Shown here one piece after another: positions 8,025 to 15,945 of a stretch of 64,000 nt of DNA. Position 1 is the first letter of the stretch; each line of letters begins with the position of its first letter. The notes under the pieces were generated by a model that did no database searches, was not told where the DNA came from, and worked only from the letters and a program-made list of their open reading frames with translations. Position numbers and translations under genes: made by a program. Source of the stretch: an uncultured Bacteroides sp. (lineage in GTDB: Bacteria > Bacteroidota > Bacteroidia > Bacteroidales > Bacteroidaceae); assembly GCA_900544075.1 (NCBI GenBank), contig UQTJ01000008.1, forward strand, positions 39,623-103,622, written 5' to 3'.

Positions 8025-9986
8025 TTATGCGTCAATATTGGCGTAAGTGGCATTCTTTTCTATGAACTCGCGTCGAGGAGCTACATCATCTCCCATAAGC
8101 ATAGAGAAGATATAGTCCGCTTCAGCGGCATTTTCTATCTGTACTTGTTTCAGAATACGAGTCTCAGGATTCATTGTTGTTTCCCAAAGCTGTTCAGGGT
8201 TCATTTCACCCAAACCTTTGTATCTCTGAGTATGTATTCCTTGTTCGCTTCCGTCACCGTATTTTTGGATAAAAGCGTGTCTTGCTTCTTCGGTGTAGCA
8301 ATACTCGCTAATTTTACCTTTTGTACATTTGTACAATGGAGGAGTAGCTATATACAAGTGACCTTCCTGAATAATCTCTGGCATATATCTGTAGAACAGA
8401 GTCATGATAAGTGTGTCGATGTGAGAACCATCGACATCGGCATCGGTCATGATTATCACCTTGTGGTAGCGGAGTTTCTCGATGTTTGCCTTCTTGCTGT
8501 CTTCTTCTTCAACACCGAAACGGATTCCAAGTGCCTGGATGATGTTGTTCACTTCATCGCTTTCGAATGCTTTGTGCCACATAGCTTTCTCTACGTTCAG
8601 GATTTTTCCTCGCAGAGGCAGGATAGCCTGGAACTGTCTGCTTCGTCCCTGTTTTGCAGAACCACCCGCAGAATCACCCTCGACGAGGAACAATTCACAT
8701 TCTTCTGCTACACGGCTAGAACAGTCAGCCAGTTTTCCCGGAAGTCCGCCGCCGCCCATAGGGCTCTTGCGCTGTACAGACTCACGTGCCTTTCTTGCCG
8801 CTATACGTGCTGTCGCGGCAAGTACCACCTTGTCAACAATAACTTTTGCCTCCTTAGGGTGTTCTTCAAGATAGTTTGAAAGAGCTTCACCTACAGCCTG
8901 CTGTACGGCACCGCTCACTTCGCTGTTACCAAGCTTGGTCTTTGTCTGACCTTCGAACTGAGGTTCGGCAACCTTCACAGAGATTACTGCAATAAGACCT
9001 TCGCGGAAGTCCTCACCCGAGATTTCAACTTTAGCTTTTTCCAGTGCCTTGCTTTCTTCTGCATATTTCTTCAATACACGTGTAAGTGCAGCACGGAAAC
9101 CTCCTTCGTGAGTACCACCTTCTATTGTGTTGATGTTATTAACGTAAGAATGCAGGTTTTCGCGGAAACCTGTGTTATACATGATGGCACACTCGATAGG
9201 AACACCCTGTTTTTCAGTGTTCAGATAGATTACGTCATCAAAAAGTGGAGTATTTGTAGAATTGAGGAAACGTACGAATTCCTTAACGCCTTCATCTGAA
9301 TGGAATACTTCACTCTTGTAACTACCGTTTTCTTCTTTTTCGCGCTTGTCTGTAAGAGTGATTGTAATACCCTTGTTCAGATATGCAAGTTCCCTAAGAC
9401 GTGCCTGAAGAATGTTATATTTATATTCAGTAACTGTGAATATTGATGCGTCAGGCCAGAAAGTCTGTTTTGTACCTCTGAGTTCTGTAGTTCCTATTTC
9501 CTTTACAGGATAAAGTGGCTTACCGCATTCGTATTCCTGCTGATAAATCTTTCCGTTTCTGAATACGTTTGTAGTCATGTGAGTAGAAAGTGCGTTCACA
9601 CACGATACACCCACACCGTGCAAACCTCCGGAAACCTTATAGGAACCTTTATCGAATTTACCTCCGGCGTGTAACACTGTCATAACGACTTCCAAAGCAG
9701 ATTTCTTTTCTTTCTCATGGAAATCGACAGGAATACCACGACCGTTGTCCTGTACTGTGATTGAATTATCTTCGTTTATTGTTACTTCTATATGTGTACA
9801 ATATCCGGCAAGTGCTTCGTCGATAGAGTTGTCCACAACTTCATATACGAGGTGATGCAAACCTTTTTCGCTGATGTCGCCGATATACATAGCGGGACGT
9901 TTACGCACGGCTTCAAGTCCTTCAAGTACCTGAATACTGCTTGCCGAGTAGTTGCTTCCGCTGTTCTGTGTCAGTTCTTCACTCAT
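8025..9986 (-). CDS. gyrB: DNA gyrase subunit B
   Basis: ATPase subunit of the type IIA topoisomerase that introduces negative supercoils. The GHKL ATPase domain (about 15-225) shows VVDNSIDEALAG and the glycine-rich loop GGLHGVGVSCVNALS; the transducer domain follows; the TOPRIM domain shows EGDSAGGSAKQGR, PLRGKILNVEKA and DADVDGSHI; the C-terminus has the QRYKGLGEM motif. The 653-residue length is that of the short gyrB type without the roughly 165-residue proteobacterial insertion. It has its own -7 element and a strong terminator. ParE is the alternative, but length, PLRGKILNVEKA and the sequence around QRYKGLGEMN favour GyrB. Confidence 0.95.
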   Translation of the reverse strand: MSEELTQNSGSNYSASSIQVLEGLEAVRKRPAMYIGDISEKGLHHLVYEVVDNSIDEALAGYCTHIEVTINEDNSITVQDNGRGIPVDFHEKEKKSALEVVMTVLHAGGKFDKGSYKVSGGLHGVGVSCVNALSTHMTTNVFRNGKIYQQEYECGKPLYPVKEIGTTELRGTKQTFWPDASIFTVTEYKYNILQARLRELAYLNKGITITLTDKREKEENGSYKSEVFHSDEGVKEFVRFLNSTNTPLFDDVIYLNTEKQGVPIECAIMYNTGFRENLHSYVNNINTIEGGTHEGGFRAALTRVLKKYAEESKALEKAKVEISGEDFREGLIAVISVKVAEPQFEGQTKTKLGNSEVSGAVQQAVGEALSNYLEEHPKEAKVIVDKVVLAATARIAARKARESVQRKSPMGGGGLPGKLADCSSRVAEECELFLVEGDSAGGSAKQGRSRQFQAILPLRGKILNVEKAMWHKAFESDEVNNIIQALGIRFGVEEEDSKKANIEKLRYHKVIIMTDADVDGSHIDTLIMTLFYRYMPEIIQEGHLYIATPPLYKCTKGKISEYCYTEEARHAFIQKYGDGSEQGIHTQRYKGLGEMNPEQLWETTMNPETRILKQVQIENAAEADYIFSMLMGDDVAPRREFIEKNATYANIDA

Positions 9987-10012
9987 GTTTTTAAATAGTT
10001 TATTTAATCGTT

Positions 10013-10020
10013 CAAAGTTA
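10013..10020 (-). promoter_or_regulatory. -7 element upstream of gyrB
   Basis: Minus-strand TAACTTTG matches TAnnTTTG, 27 bases upstream of the gyrB start, which implies a short leader. No clear -33 TTTG. Confidence 0.6.
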
Positions 10021-10054
10021 CGAAAAATCTATGTAATAACCTTTTCTGATAGCT

Positions 10055-10096
10055 AAAAAAAAGGTGAAAATCAGTATGTTTTTTGATTTTCACCTT
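10055..10096 (-). terminator. Second hairpin terminator downstream of rpsT
   Basis: Perfect 13-bp arms AAGGTGAAAATCA and complement (10061-10073, 10084-10096), with a run of Ts on the minus strand after the stem. It stands between rpsT and the gyrB promoter and would insulate them. Confidence 0.8.
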
Positions 10097-10126
10097 CTTG
10101 TCGGATGGTATGTATATAAACGACAA

Positions 10127-10150
10127 AAGGCCAGGTAATAACCCAGCCTT
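10127..10150 (-). terminator. First hairpin terminator after rpsT
   Basis: On the minus strand AAGGCTGGG pairs with CCTGGCCTT (two G-U pairs) over a 6-base loop and is followed by TTTTG, 24 bases past the rpsT stop. Confidence 0.65.
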
Positions 10151-10174
10151 AATATCTTTTTTAAGGTACCAAAA

Positions 10175-10429
10175 TTAAGCAATCTTAGCGATGTGTGCAG
10201 CCAATTTTGACTTCAAGTTAGCAGCCTTGTTCTTGTGGATAATATTAACTTTAGCCAATTTATCCAACATTTTCTGTACTTTTGGATACAAAGCAACAGC
10301 TTCAGCTTTGTCTGTTGTTGCACGAAGCTTTCTTACAGCATTACGCATAGTTTTTGCATAATATCTGTTGTGAAGTCTTCTTTTTTCTTCCTGTCTAATT
10401 CTTTTGATAGATGATTTGTGATTTGCCAT
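10175..10429 (-). CDS. rpsT: 30S ribosomal protein S20
   Basis: Small-subunit protein that binds 16S rRNA early in assembly. The 84-residue, very basic, helical protein begins MANHKSSIKRIRQEEKRR and has the family's RNKAxxSxLK-like pattern near HKNKAANLKSKL. Normal length. It lies 41 bases downstream of tRNA-Glu in the same direction and is probably read from the tRNA promoter, since no -7 element is visible between them. Followed by two terminators. Confidence 0.96.
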   Translation of the reverse strand: MANHKSSIKRIRQEEKRRLHNRYYAKTMRNAVRKLRATTDKAEAVALYPKVQKMLDKLAKVNIIHKNKAANLKSKLAAHIAKIA

Positions 10430-10470
10430 CTCGACTAATCTTTAATATTGTTCGTTATACTGTTTATTTG

Positions 10471-10542
10471 TAGCCCGTGGGGGAATCGAACCCCCCTTTC
10501 AAGAATGAAAATCTTGCGTCCTAACCGATAGACGAACGGGCC
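10471..10542 (-). tRNA. tRNA-Glu (anticodon UUC)
   Basis: The minus strand gives a 72-nt cloverleaf: acceptor GGCCCGT pairing with ACGGGCT (first pair G-U), a D arm with GGTTAGGAC, anticodon stem CAAGA/TCTTG with loop TTTTCAT and anticodon TTC (10507-10509), and T arm GGGGG TTCGATT CCCCC. Discriminator A at 10471; CCA is not encoded. It is followed by rpsT. Confidence 0.97.
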
Positions 10543-10598
10543 ATCCTAATATCGGATTTTCCGATGTTGCCGAGGTTATCATTTCTCGATTGCGGATG

Positions 10599-10606
10599 CA
10601 AAGGTA
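10599..10606 (-). promoter_or_regulatory. -7 element upstream of tRNA-Glu
   Basis: Minus-strand TACCTTTG, the same octamer as at the rRNA leader, about 57 bases upstream of the tRNA. Probably drives tRNA-Glu and rpsT together. Confidence 0.6.
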
Positions 10607-10662
10607 TGAAGTTTTTTCAAAATACCAAAACTTCTTTGCTATTTTTTTTCTAAGTATGTAAG

Positions 10663-10693
10663 AAAAAGTCTTTTATGGCTGTTAAACATAAAA
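10663..10693 (-). terminator. Terminator-like hairpin after the LysR gene
   Basis: Minus strand TTTTATG and CATAAAA arms with a 9-base loop, followed by GACTTTTTC, about 45 bases past the LysR stop. A weak, AT-only stem. Confidence 0.5.
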
Positions 10694-10738
10694 CTTTTCT
10701 GTTCGCGAATGAGTTTAAGCATATTATGTAATTCCTGT

Positions 10739-11623
10739 CTATCCGTTTCTTACTGTTTTTTGTACGAACCTGGCAAATTCTGTTGCAGACTTTTTTCTGT
10801 AGCTTTCTTTAGGCCAAAACAGATAGGCTTGTGAAGTCAGTGTTTCGGCAGATAGTATAGGAATAGCTTTCAGGTCCGGCTCATCTTTTATGGCTGCTCT
10901 GGTTAATATAGTGCTCCAGTTGCCATTCCTTATTAAATGGATGATTGTCTGTACATCGTTTATTTCCATTATTATATTAGGTTTTATGTTGTATTTGCAA
11001 CATTCCTCATCGGTTTTCATTCGTGTGGCAAATCCAACAGCCGGCAGTATTAAGTCTGTATCCTGAAGTTTTTTTAATGATATAGATGAAAGATTTGCCA
11101 GAGGATGTGATTCGTGTACTATAAAATACAGTTTTGAAGAGAAGAGTTTTATTTTTTCATATTCATCGTCTATTTCCTCAGGCTCAAAAGACAGTACGCA
11201 GTCTACGTGCTTGTCCTCAAGAAGTTTAATCTGTTCTTTTGAAGTGCCGAAATTGGTTATTACTTTTATTCCTGGATATGCCTTTTTGAATTCTGTAATT
11301 GAGCATCTGAATAAATGGCTCAAGCTATAGGTGACACCTATGTTTAGGACACCGGTTGTTATGCCGTTGAGATCCTTTATTATCTGTTTCCCATTTTCGG
11401 CCTCAAGAATGGAGTTTCTGGCAAAAGGCAGAAAGGCCATACCGGCTTCTGTCGGTATAATTCTTTTACCTATTCTGTCGAAAAGCAAAACATTGAGTTC
11501 GTCTTCCAGTTGCTTTATTTGTTGCGACAGTGTACTTTGCGATATATTAAGCATTCTGGATGCTTCAGAGAATTTTTTAAGTTCGCAGGCCTTTTCGAAA
11601 TACTTTAGTTGTCTTAGTTCCAT
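10739..11623 (-). CDS. LysR-family transcriptional regulator
   Basis: Predicted DNA-binding regulator of the adjacent divergent genes. The N-terminal winged helix (about 1-60) opens MELRQLKYFEKACELKKFSEAS and contains SQSTLSQQIKQLE; the remainder is a periplasmic-binding-protein-like effector domain (about 88-290). The size of 294 residues is standard. It reads away from a flavodoxin-like gene and catalase, the classic LysR arrangement. Peroxide sensing of OxyR type is tempting, but the paired C-x8-C redox cysteines of OxyR are not present (the Cys-Cys pair at EECCKYN is adjacent), so the effector is unknown. Confidence 0.88.
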   Translation of the reverse strand: MELRQLKYFEKACELKKFSEASRMLNISQSTLSQQIKQLEDELNVLLFDRIGKRIIPTEAGMAFLPFARNSILEAENGKQIIKDLNGITTGVLNIGVTYSLSHLFRCSITEFKKAYPGIKVITNFGTSKEQIKLLEDKHVDCVLSFEPEEIDDEYEKIKLFSSKLYFIVHESHPLANLSSISLKKLQDTDLILPAVGFATRMKTDEECCKYNIKPNIIMEINDVQTIIHLIRNGNWSTILTRAAIKDEPDLKAIPILSAETLTSQAYLFWPKESYRKKSATEFARFVQKTVRNG

Positions 11624-11797
11624 CTGTGCTATATCGTTTTTATCAATAACCGTTATCGGAAAATAGAATTTTACAAATATAGTGAAATATCTTTTGCATA
11701 TTTATATTTGTTACAAATTTTAAATGCGTATGAAAAGTGTATTTGCTATACCTGATTTGCGGAACGGCAGGGTGATAGTATTTAAGGAGTAATAATT
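11624..11797. promoter_or_regulatory. Divergent control region between LysR and flavodoxin-catalase genes
   Basis: This 174-bp region should hold both promoters and the LysR operator. Possible -7 elements are TATATTTG on the minus strand at 11674-11681 (toward LysR) and TATATTTG on the plus strand at 11703-11710. A strong ribosome-binding site, AAGGAG, precedes the flavodoxin ATG. No single T-N11-A operator stands out. Confidence 0.45.
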
Positions 11798-12235
11798 ATG
11801 AGAGCAACGGTTTTATATTATAGCCATACCGGCCGGACAGCGGCATACGCCAGAGAGATAGCTATGTATCTGTGGTCGAAGGGACTTGATGTCAGTCTGT
11901 CCTCAATTTCGGATTTCGACAAGCAGAGATTGTTGAAATCAGATATTGTGTTGTCAGGGTGCTGGACGTGCGGCTGGTTCGTGATAGGGCAGCATCCACA
12001 TCGTAAGTGGGTTGATTTCAGCAAGTCTGTTGCAGACTTTATAGATGAACGCAAGGTCATGTTTTTTACCACATATAAGATAAGGACTGGAAGTATGCAC
12101 CGCAGGATGAGAAAGGCTATGAATATGACCGGAAAGGGAGTAGGCGGTTTCTTGAAATCGAAGACAGCCCATTTGACAGACGAAGACAAAACTAAACTGG
12201 ATACTTTTATACAAAGTAACATGTTAACTAAATAA
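11798..12235 (+). CDS. Flavodoxin-like domain protein
   Basis: A small predicted FMN-binding redox protein. The 145-residue product begins with an alternating strand/helix flavodoxin fold; the phosphate-binding loop is recognisable as YYSHTGRTAAYAREIA (about 7-22), where canonical flavodoxins have a TxTGNT-like loop. A Cys-x2-Cys (CWTCGW, about 53-58) sits near the second flavin loop. It is 15 bases upstream of catalase with strong Shine-Dalgarno sequences on both, so the pair is an operon, suggesting a part in oxidative stress. Electron partner and substrate are unknown. Confidence 0.7.
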   Translation: MRATVLYYSHTGRTAAYAREIAMYLWSKGLDVSLSSISDFDKQRLLKSDIVLSGCWTCGWFVIGQHPHRKWVDFSKSVADFIDERKVMFFTTYKIRTGSMHRRMRKAMNMTGKGVGGFLKSKTAHLTDEDKTKLDTFIQSNMLTK

Positions 12236-12250
12236 TTTAAGGAGGTATTT

Positions 12251-13699
12251 ATGGAAACAAAAAAACTGACAACAGCCCAGGGGGCACCGGTAGCCGACAA
12301 TCAGAATGTGGCTACAGCCGGAAAAAGAGGACCTATGCTTTTACAGGATGTATGGTTTCTTGAAAAGCTTGCACATTTTGATAGAGAGGTAATTCCTGAA
12401 AGACGTATGCATGCCAAAGGTTCGGGCGCTTTCGGAAAATTCACCGTTACTAACGATATTACTAAATACACTAAAGCTGCCATCTTCTCTGAAGTAGGAA
12501 AGGAAACAGAATTGTTTGTTCGTTTCTCTACAGTGGCAGGCGAACGCGGAGCAGCCGATGCGGAACGCGACATCAGAGGTTTCGCCATCAAGTTCTATAC
12601 AGAGGAAGGCAACTGGGATCTCGTGGGAAACAATACTCCAGTATTCTTCTTGCGCGACCCGCTTAAATTCCCTGATTTGAACCATGCAGTGAAACGCGAC
12701 CCTCGCACAAACATGCGCAGCCCTAAGAACAACTGGGATTTCTGGACACTGCTTCCCGAAGCACTCCATCAGGTTACAATCACTATGAGCGACAGAGGTA
12801 TTCCGTATTCATACAGACATATGCACGGATATGGAAGCCACACATTCTCGTTTATTAATGTCGAAGGTGTACGCACATGGGTGAAATTCCATCTTCACAC
12901 TATGCAGGGAATCAAGAATCTGACTGACCAGGAAGCCGAGGCTGTCATTGCCAAAGACCGTGAGAGTCATCAGCGCGATTTGTACGAAAGCATCGAGAAA
13001 GGTGACTTCCCGAAATGGAAGATGTTCGTACAGCTTATGACAGAGGAACAGGCAAGAAACTGTCCTTACAATCCGTTCGACCTGACTAAGGTATGGTCGC
13101 AGAAAGAATATCCGCTGATAGAGGTAGGTATCATGGAGCTGAACCGTAATCCAGAGAACTATTTTGCCGATGTGGAACAGGCAGCTTTCAATCCTGCAAA
13201 TGTAGTTCCGGGAATCAGTTTCTCTCCGGACCGTATGCTTCAGGGACGTCTGTTCTCATATGGCGATACCCAGCGCTACCGCCTGGGTGTGAACCATCAT
13301 CAGATACCTGTAAACCGCAGCCGTTGTCCGTTCCTGAATATGTATCATCGCGACGGACAGATGCGTGTGGACGGCAATCACGGTTCTACTATAGGCTACG
13401 AGCCAAACTGTTTCGGCGAATGGATGAACCAGACTGAATACAAGGAACCGCCTTTGGAACTTGACGGAGCTGCTTATCAGTGGGACTATCGTGAGGACGA
13501 CACTGACTATTACTCACAGCCGAGAGCTCTCTTCCGCCTTATGACTCCGGAACAGCAGCAGGTATTGTTCGAGAATACGGCCCGTGCGATGGGTGATATA
13601 CCTGTAGAAATAAAGCGCAGACATATCAATAACTGTATGAAAGCCGATGAGGCATACGGTCGAGGTGTGGCAAAAGCACTTGGACTGGAAATTGATTGA
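12251..13699 (+). CDS. katA: Monofunctional heme catalase
   Basis: Disproportionates hydrogen peroxide; cytosolic homotetrameric heme enzyme. The 482-residue length fits a small-subunit (clade 3) catalase. The catalytic histidine lies in ERRMHAKGSGAFG (about residue 55), the catalytic asparagine in VGNNTPVFFLRDP (about 130), and the heme-ligating tyrosine in RLFSYGDTQRYR (about 340). An AAGGAGG ribosome-binding site precedes the ATG. It is the second gene after the flavodoxin-like protein, divergent from a LysR regulator that probably controls it. Called katB in some Bacteroides; the symbol here is by family only. Confidence 0.95.
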   Translation: METKKLTTAQGAPVADNQNVATAGKRGPMLLQDVWFLEKLAHFDREVIPERRMHAKGSGAFGKFTVTNDITKYTKAAIFSEVGKETELFVRFSTVAGERGAADAERDIRGFAIKFYTEEGNWDLVGNNTPVFFLRDPLKFPDLNHAVKRDPRTNMRSPKNNWDFWTLLPEALHQVTITMSDRGIPYSYRHMHGYGSHTFSFINVEGVRTWVKFHLHTMQGIKNLTDQEAEAVIAKDRESHQRDLYESIEKGDFPKWKMFVQLMTEEQARNCPYNPFDLTKVWSQKEYPLIEVGIMELNRNPENYFADVEQAAFNPANVVPGISFSPDRMLQGRLFSYGDTQRYRLGVNHHQIPVNRSRCPFLNMYHRDGQMRVDGNHGSTIGYEPNCFGEWMNQTEYKEPPLELDGAAYQWDYREDDTDYYSQPRALFRLMTPEQQQVLFENTARAMGDIPVEIKRRHINNCMKADEAYGRGVAKALGLEID

Positions 13700-13726
13700 T
13701 TTTTTATGATATATTCTTTAACTTTG
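13695..13726 (+). promoter_or_regulatory. Promoter of recO, implying a leaderless or near-leaderless mRNA
   Basis: TAACTTTG at 13719-13726, with ATTG at 13695-13698 (20-base spacer), resembles the Bacteroidetes consensus with one -33 mismatch. The recO ATG is at 13734, only seven bases after the -7 element, where transcription should begin. Confidence 0.55.
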
Positions 13727-13733
13727 CACTGTT

Positions 13734-14459
13734 ATGTTGCAGAGATATCAAGGAATAGTATTATGTTCATTCAAGTATAATGACACAAAGAACATCGCCC
13801 ATATCTTCACACGTGAGAATGGGCGAATGTCTTTTCTTGTACCGGTGTCACGTTCAAAGAAAAAAGGCGCGATGAGTCTTCTGTTTCAGCCTTTCGCCAT
13901 GGTTGAGATAGATGCCGAAGTCCGTCCGCGTGCTTCGTTGCATCCTGTTCGCGAGGTCAGATTGTGGCATGTACTTGGTTCGCTTCCATATAATCCGTAC
14001 AAGTCGGGAATAGCTATGTTTCTGTCAGAGTTTCTTTTCCGTGCTTTGAAAGAAGAGGGCAGGGATGAGGCTCTTTTCTCCTATTTGTCCGGTTCGGTGA
14101 TGTGGCTTGATGCCTGTGATAGAAGTTTCTCAAATTTCCATCTTGTCTTTCTTATCCGTCTTTCGAGATTTCTCGGACTGTATCCCAATACTGAAGATTA
14201 TACTGAAGGTGCCTATTTCGACCTGATGAATGCATGTTTCACAATGGAGAAACCTTTCCATGGAATGTTCCTTCAGCCGGAGGAATCGGCACGTATAGTG
14301 AATCTGATGCGTATGAAGTACGACAATATGCACTTGTTTGCCATGAACCGTATGGAGAGAAACAGATGTCTGGATATTATAAACGAATATTACCGTTTGC
14401 ATCTCCCTGATTTTCCCGAACTTAAGTCCTTACAGGTGCTTCAGGAATTGTTTGTATAA
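13734..14459 (+). CDS. recO: DNA repair protein RecO
   Basis: Recombination mediator that, with RecR and RecF, loads RecA on SSB-coated single-stranded DNA. The 241-residue protein has an N-terminal OB-fold starting MLQRYQGIVLCSFKYND, typical of the family, and an alpha-helical C-terminal part. The start agrees with family N-termini; a later start would delete the first OB strand. No ribosome-binding site is seen, consistent with a promoter ending seven bases upstream. The four-cysteine zinc motif of some RecO proteins is absent, as usual in Bacteroidetes. Confidence 0.9.
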   Translation: MLQRYQGIVLCSFKYNDTKNIAHIFTRENGRMSFLVPVSRSKKKGAMSLLFQPFAMVEIDAEVRPRASLHPVREVRLWHVLGSLPYNPYKSGIAMFLSEFLFRALKEEGRDEALFSYLSGSVMWLDACDRSFSNFHLVFLIRLSRFLGLYPNTEDYTEGAYFDLMNACFTMEKPFHGMFLQPEESARIVNLMRMKYDNMHLFAMNRMERNRCLDIINEYYRLHLPDFPELKSLQVLQELFV

Positions 14460-14468
14460 TTGTTGTTT

Positions 14469-14556
14469 GACAGCTGTCAAACGTTTGTCCGACAGCTGTC
14501 AGTCAATTGTCTGACACGTGTCAAACATATGGCCGACACGTGTCAAACGATAGAAA
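14469..14556. repeat. Four palindromes in exact 22-bp tandem periodicity
   Basis: Ten-base palindromes GACAGCTGTC (14469, 14491) and GACACGTGTC (14513, 14535) start exactly 22 bases apart. Spacers share patterns such as AAACGT/AAACAT/AAACGA after the palindrome. The first unit extends to a 16-bp palindrome, TTTGACAGCTGTCAAA. The array fills the gap between convergent recO and the ABC permease gene. It could form hairpins that end transcription from both sides or bind a protein on one helix face every two turns. Not a family I recognise. Confidence 0.85.
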
Positions 14557-14557
14557 T

Positions 14558-15856
14558 TTATTTATAGCTTATCCATTTTATCATTTCCTTCAGAGAAGGT
14601 TTCTTGCCGTACATAAGTATTCCTACTCTGTAAATCTTGCCGGCCAGCCAGATGAGTGTGAAAGCTGATGCATACAGTATAATGAGGGATACTGTAGTTT
14701 GCCACAAAGGAGCATCGAGCGATACACGTACCATAGATACTATAGGCGAAGTGAAAGGTATCATCGAGCACCAAACGGCTAACGGACCGTCGGCATTTTC
14801 GGCACTGTAGATTGCAGCATAAAGAGCAAATATCAGAAGGAATACTATAGGAGTCATAAACTGCTGGGAATCCTCGGCTTCGTTTATTGACGCACCTATG
14901 GCAGCAAATATAGAAGCATAGACCAGGTATCCGCCTATAAAATTCAGAACGAACAGTCCTCCTAAGGCAGGCAGGTTAAGATTGTTGATAGATGCCAGTA
15001 TGGCGTTTGCCTCTGTAGGTTCAGGCATAGGTGCCGATGTGGCAGACATCATTATGTCCGGATTCGACATGGCTGATACACCGAACATTAGTCCCGCTAC
15101 GGTGAGTATCACAGCAAGCATCACTCCCCAGATGGCAAGCTGGAGTATTCCCACAAGGCCTATACCGATGATTTTGCCTATCATGAGCTGGAACGGGCGT
15201 ACAGACGAAATCATCAGTTCCACAATGCGGTTTGTCTTTTCTTCCATCACGCTCTGCATCACCATTCCGCCGTATGACATTACGAACATATATATAAGGA
15301 ACGTAAGTATCATACCTGCCGCTACTGCTACTCCGGCGTTCGATTCGCTCTCGCTGCCGTCGTCGCTCCACTTGATTGTGCGTATGCTGTAGGTCTGGTC
15401 GAAATCGTTCATAATCCTCTGTAGCTGAGGAATGTTATAGCTTATCAGCTTGTCGTGACGAATCTGCTCGTTTATGGCATTGTTCACTATGCGCGACAGT
15501 CCTTGCTGAATCTCCTTGCGCGAATAGATGGCTGCTGCGTCAGGATTCTCTATCAGGTCGTCGGTGATTTCTATCACTGCGCTGTAGACGGTAGTGTCAG
15601 TTCGGAATTCATCTTTCATTTCCTCTTCGGGGAAGAAAAGATACGATTCATCGTTTGCCATCATTGGGAAGTATTTCCCCGTATGGTCTATCACGGCTAT
15701 GTTTTTCTGTTCATCGCTCTTCACCATCGAAAGCATCAGCGGTACGAATATCAGTGCTGCGAAGATGAACGGCATCAGGACAGTCAGTATGATGAATGAT
15801 TTCTTGCTCACGCGGTTCATGAACTCGCGCTGGATTATAATGAATGTCTTGTTCAT
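14558..15856 (-). CDS. ABC-2 type transporter permease (NatB-like)
   Basis: Membrane subunit of an exporter paired with the ATPase gene immediately upstream. The 432-residue protein has an N-terminal membrane segment (about 21-43), a large extracytoplasmic domain (about 45-175), and five or more membrane segments (about 178-405), the layout of the NatB/YhaP group. The FVMSYGGMVMQSVMEEKTNRIVELMISS stretch, broken here as YGGMVMQSVMEEKTNR and IVELMISS, is the typical coupling region of ABC-2 permeases. Sodium export is known for NatAB but the substrate here cannot be inferred. Confidence 0.87.
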   Translation of the reverse strand: MNKTFIIIQREFMNRVSKKSFIILTVLMPFIFAALIFVPLMLSMVKSDEQKNIAVIDHTGKYFPMMANDESYLFFPEEEMKDEFRTDTTVYSAVIEITDDLIENPDAAAIYSRKEIQQGLSRIVNNAINEQIRHDKLISYNIPQLQRIMNDFDQTYSIRTIKWSDDGSESESNAGVAVAAGMILTFLIYMFVMSYGGMVMQSVMEEKTNRIVELMISSVRPFQLMIGKIIGIGLVGILQLAIWGVMLAVILTVAGLMFGVSAMSNPDIMMSATSAPMPEPTEANAILASINNLNLPALGGLFVLNFIGGYLVYASIFAAIGASINEAEDSQQFMTPIVFLLIFALYAAIYSAENADGPLAVWCSMIPFTSPIVSMVRVSLDAPLWQTTVSLIILYASAFTLIWLAGKIYRVGILMYGKKPSLKEMIKWISYK

Positions 15857-15869
15857 ATATGTTAGTTTT

Positions 15870-15945
15870 TAATGAATAGTTAAAAATGAAGAATTAATAA
15901 TGGTGGATGAAATCGCTTTTAATTTTTAATTCTTCATTTTTCATT
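15870..15945. repeat. AT-rich dispersed repeat forming an inverted repeat
   Basis: Arms at 15882-15896 and 15927-15941 (15 bp, TAATTCTTCATTTTT and complement) belong to the AATTAAAAATTAATAATGAA class that recurs through the window. The stop and last 15 or so codons of the ABC ATPase gene lie inside it. Confidence 0.7.

Noticed and set aside
10739..11623. LysR protein taken as OxyR because of the neighbouring catalase
   Set aside because: The characteristic pair of redox cysteines eight residues apart is missing; only an adjacent Cys-Cys and isolated cysteines are present.
14469..14556. Array of repeats considered as a CRISPR
   Set aside because: Unit period is 22 bp with palindromes of 10 bp and spacers only 12 bp long and partly similar; no cas genes are near.
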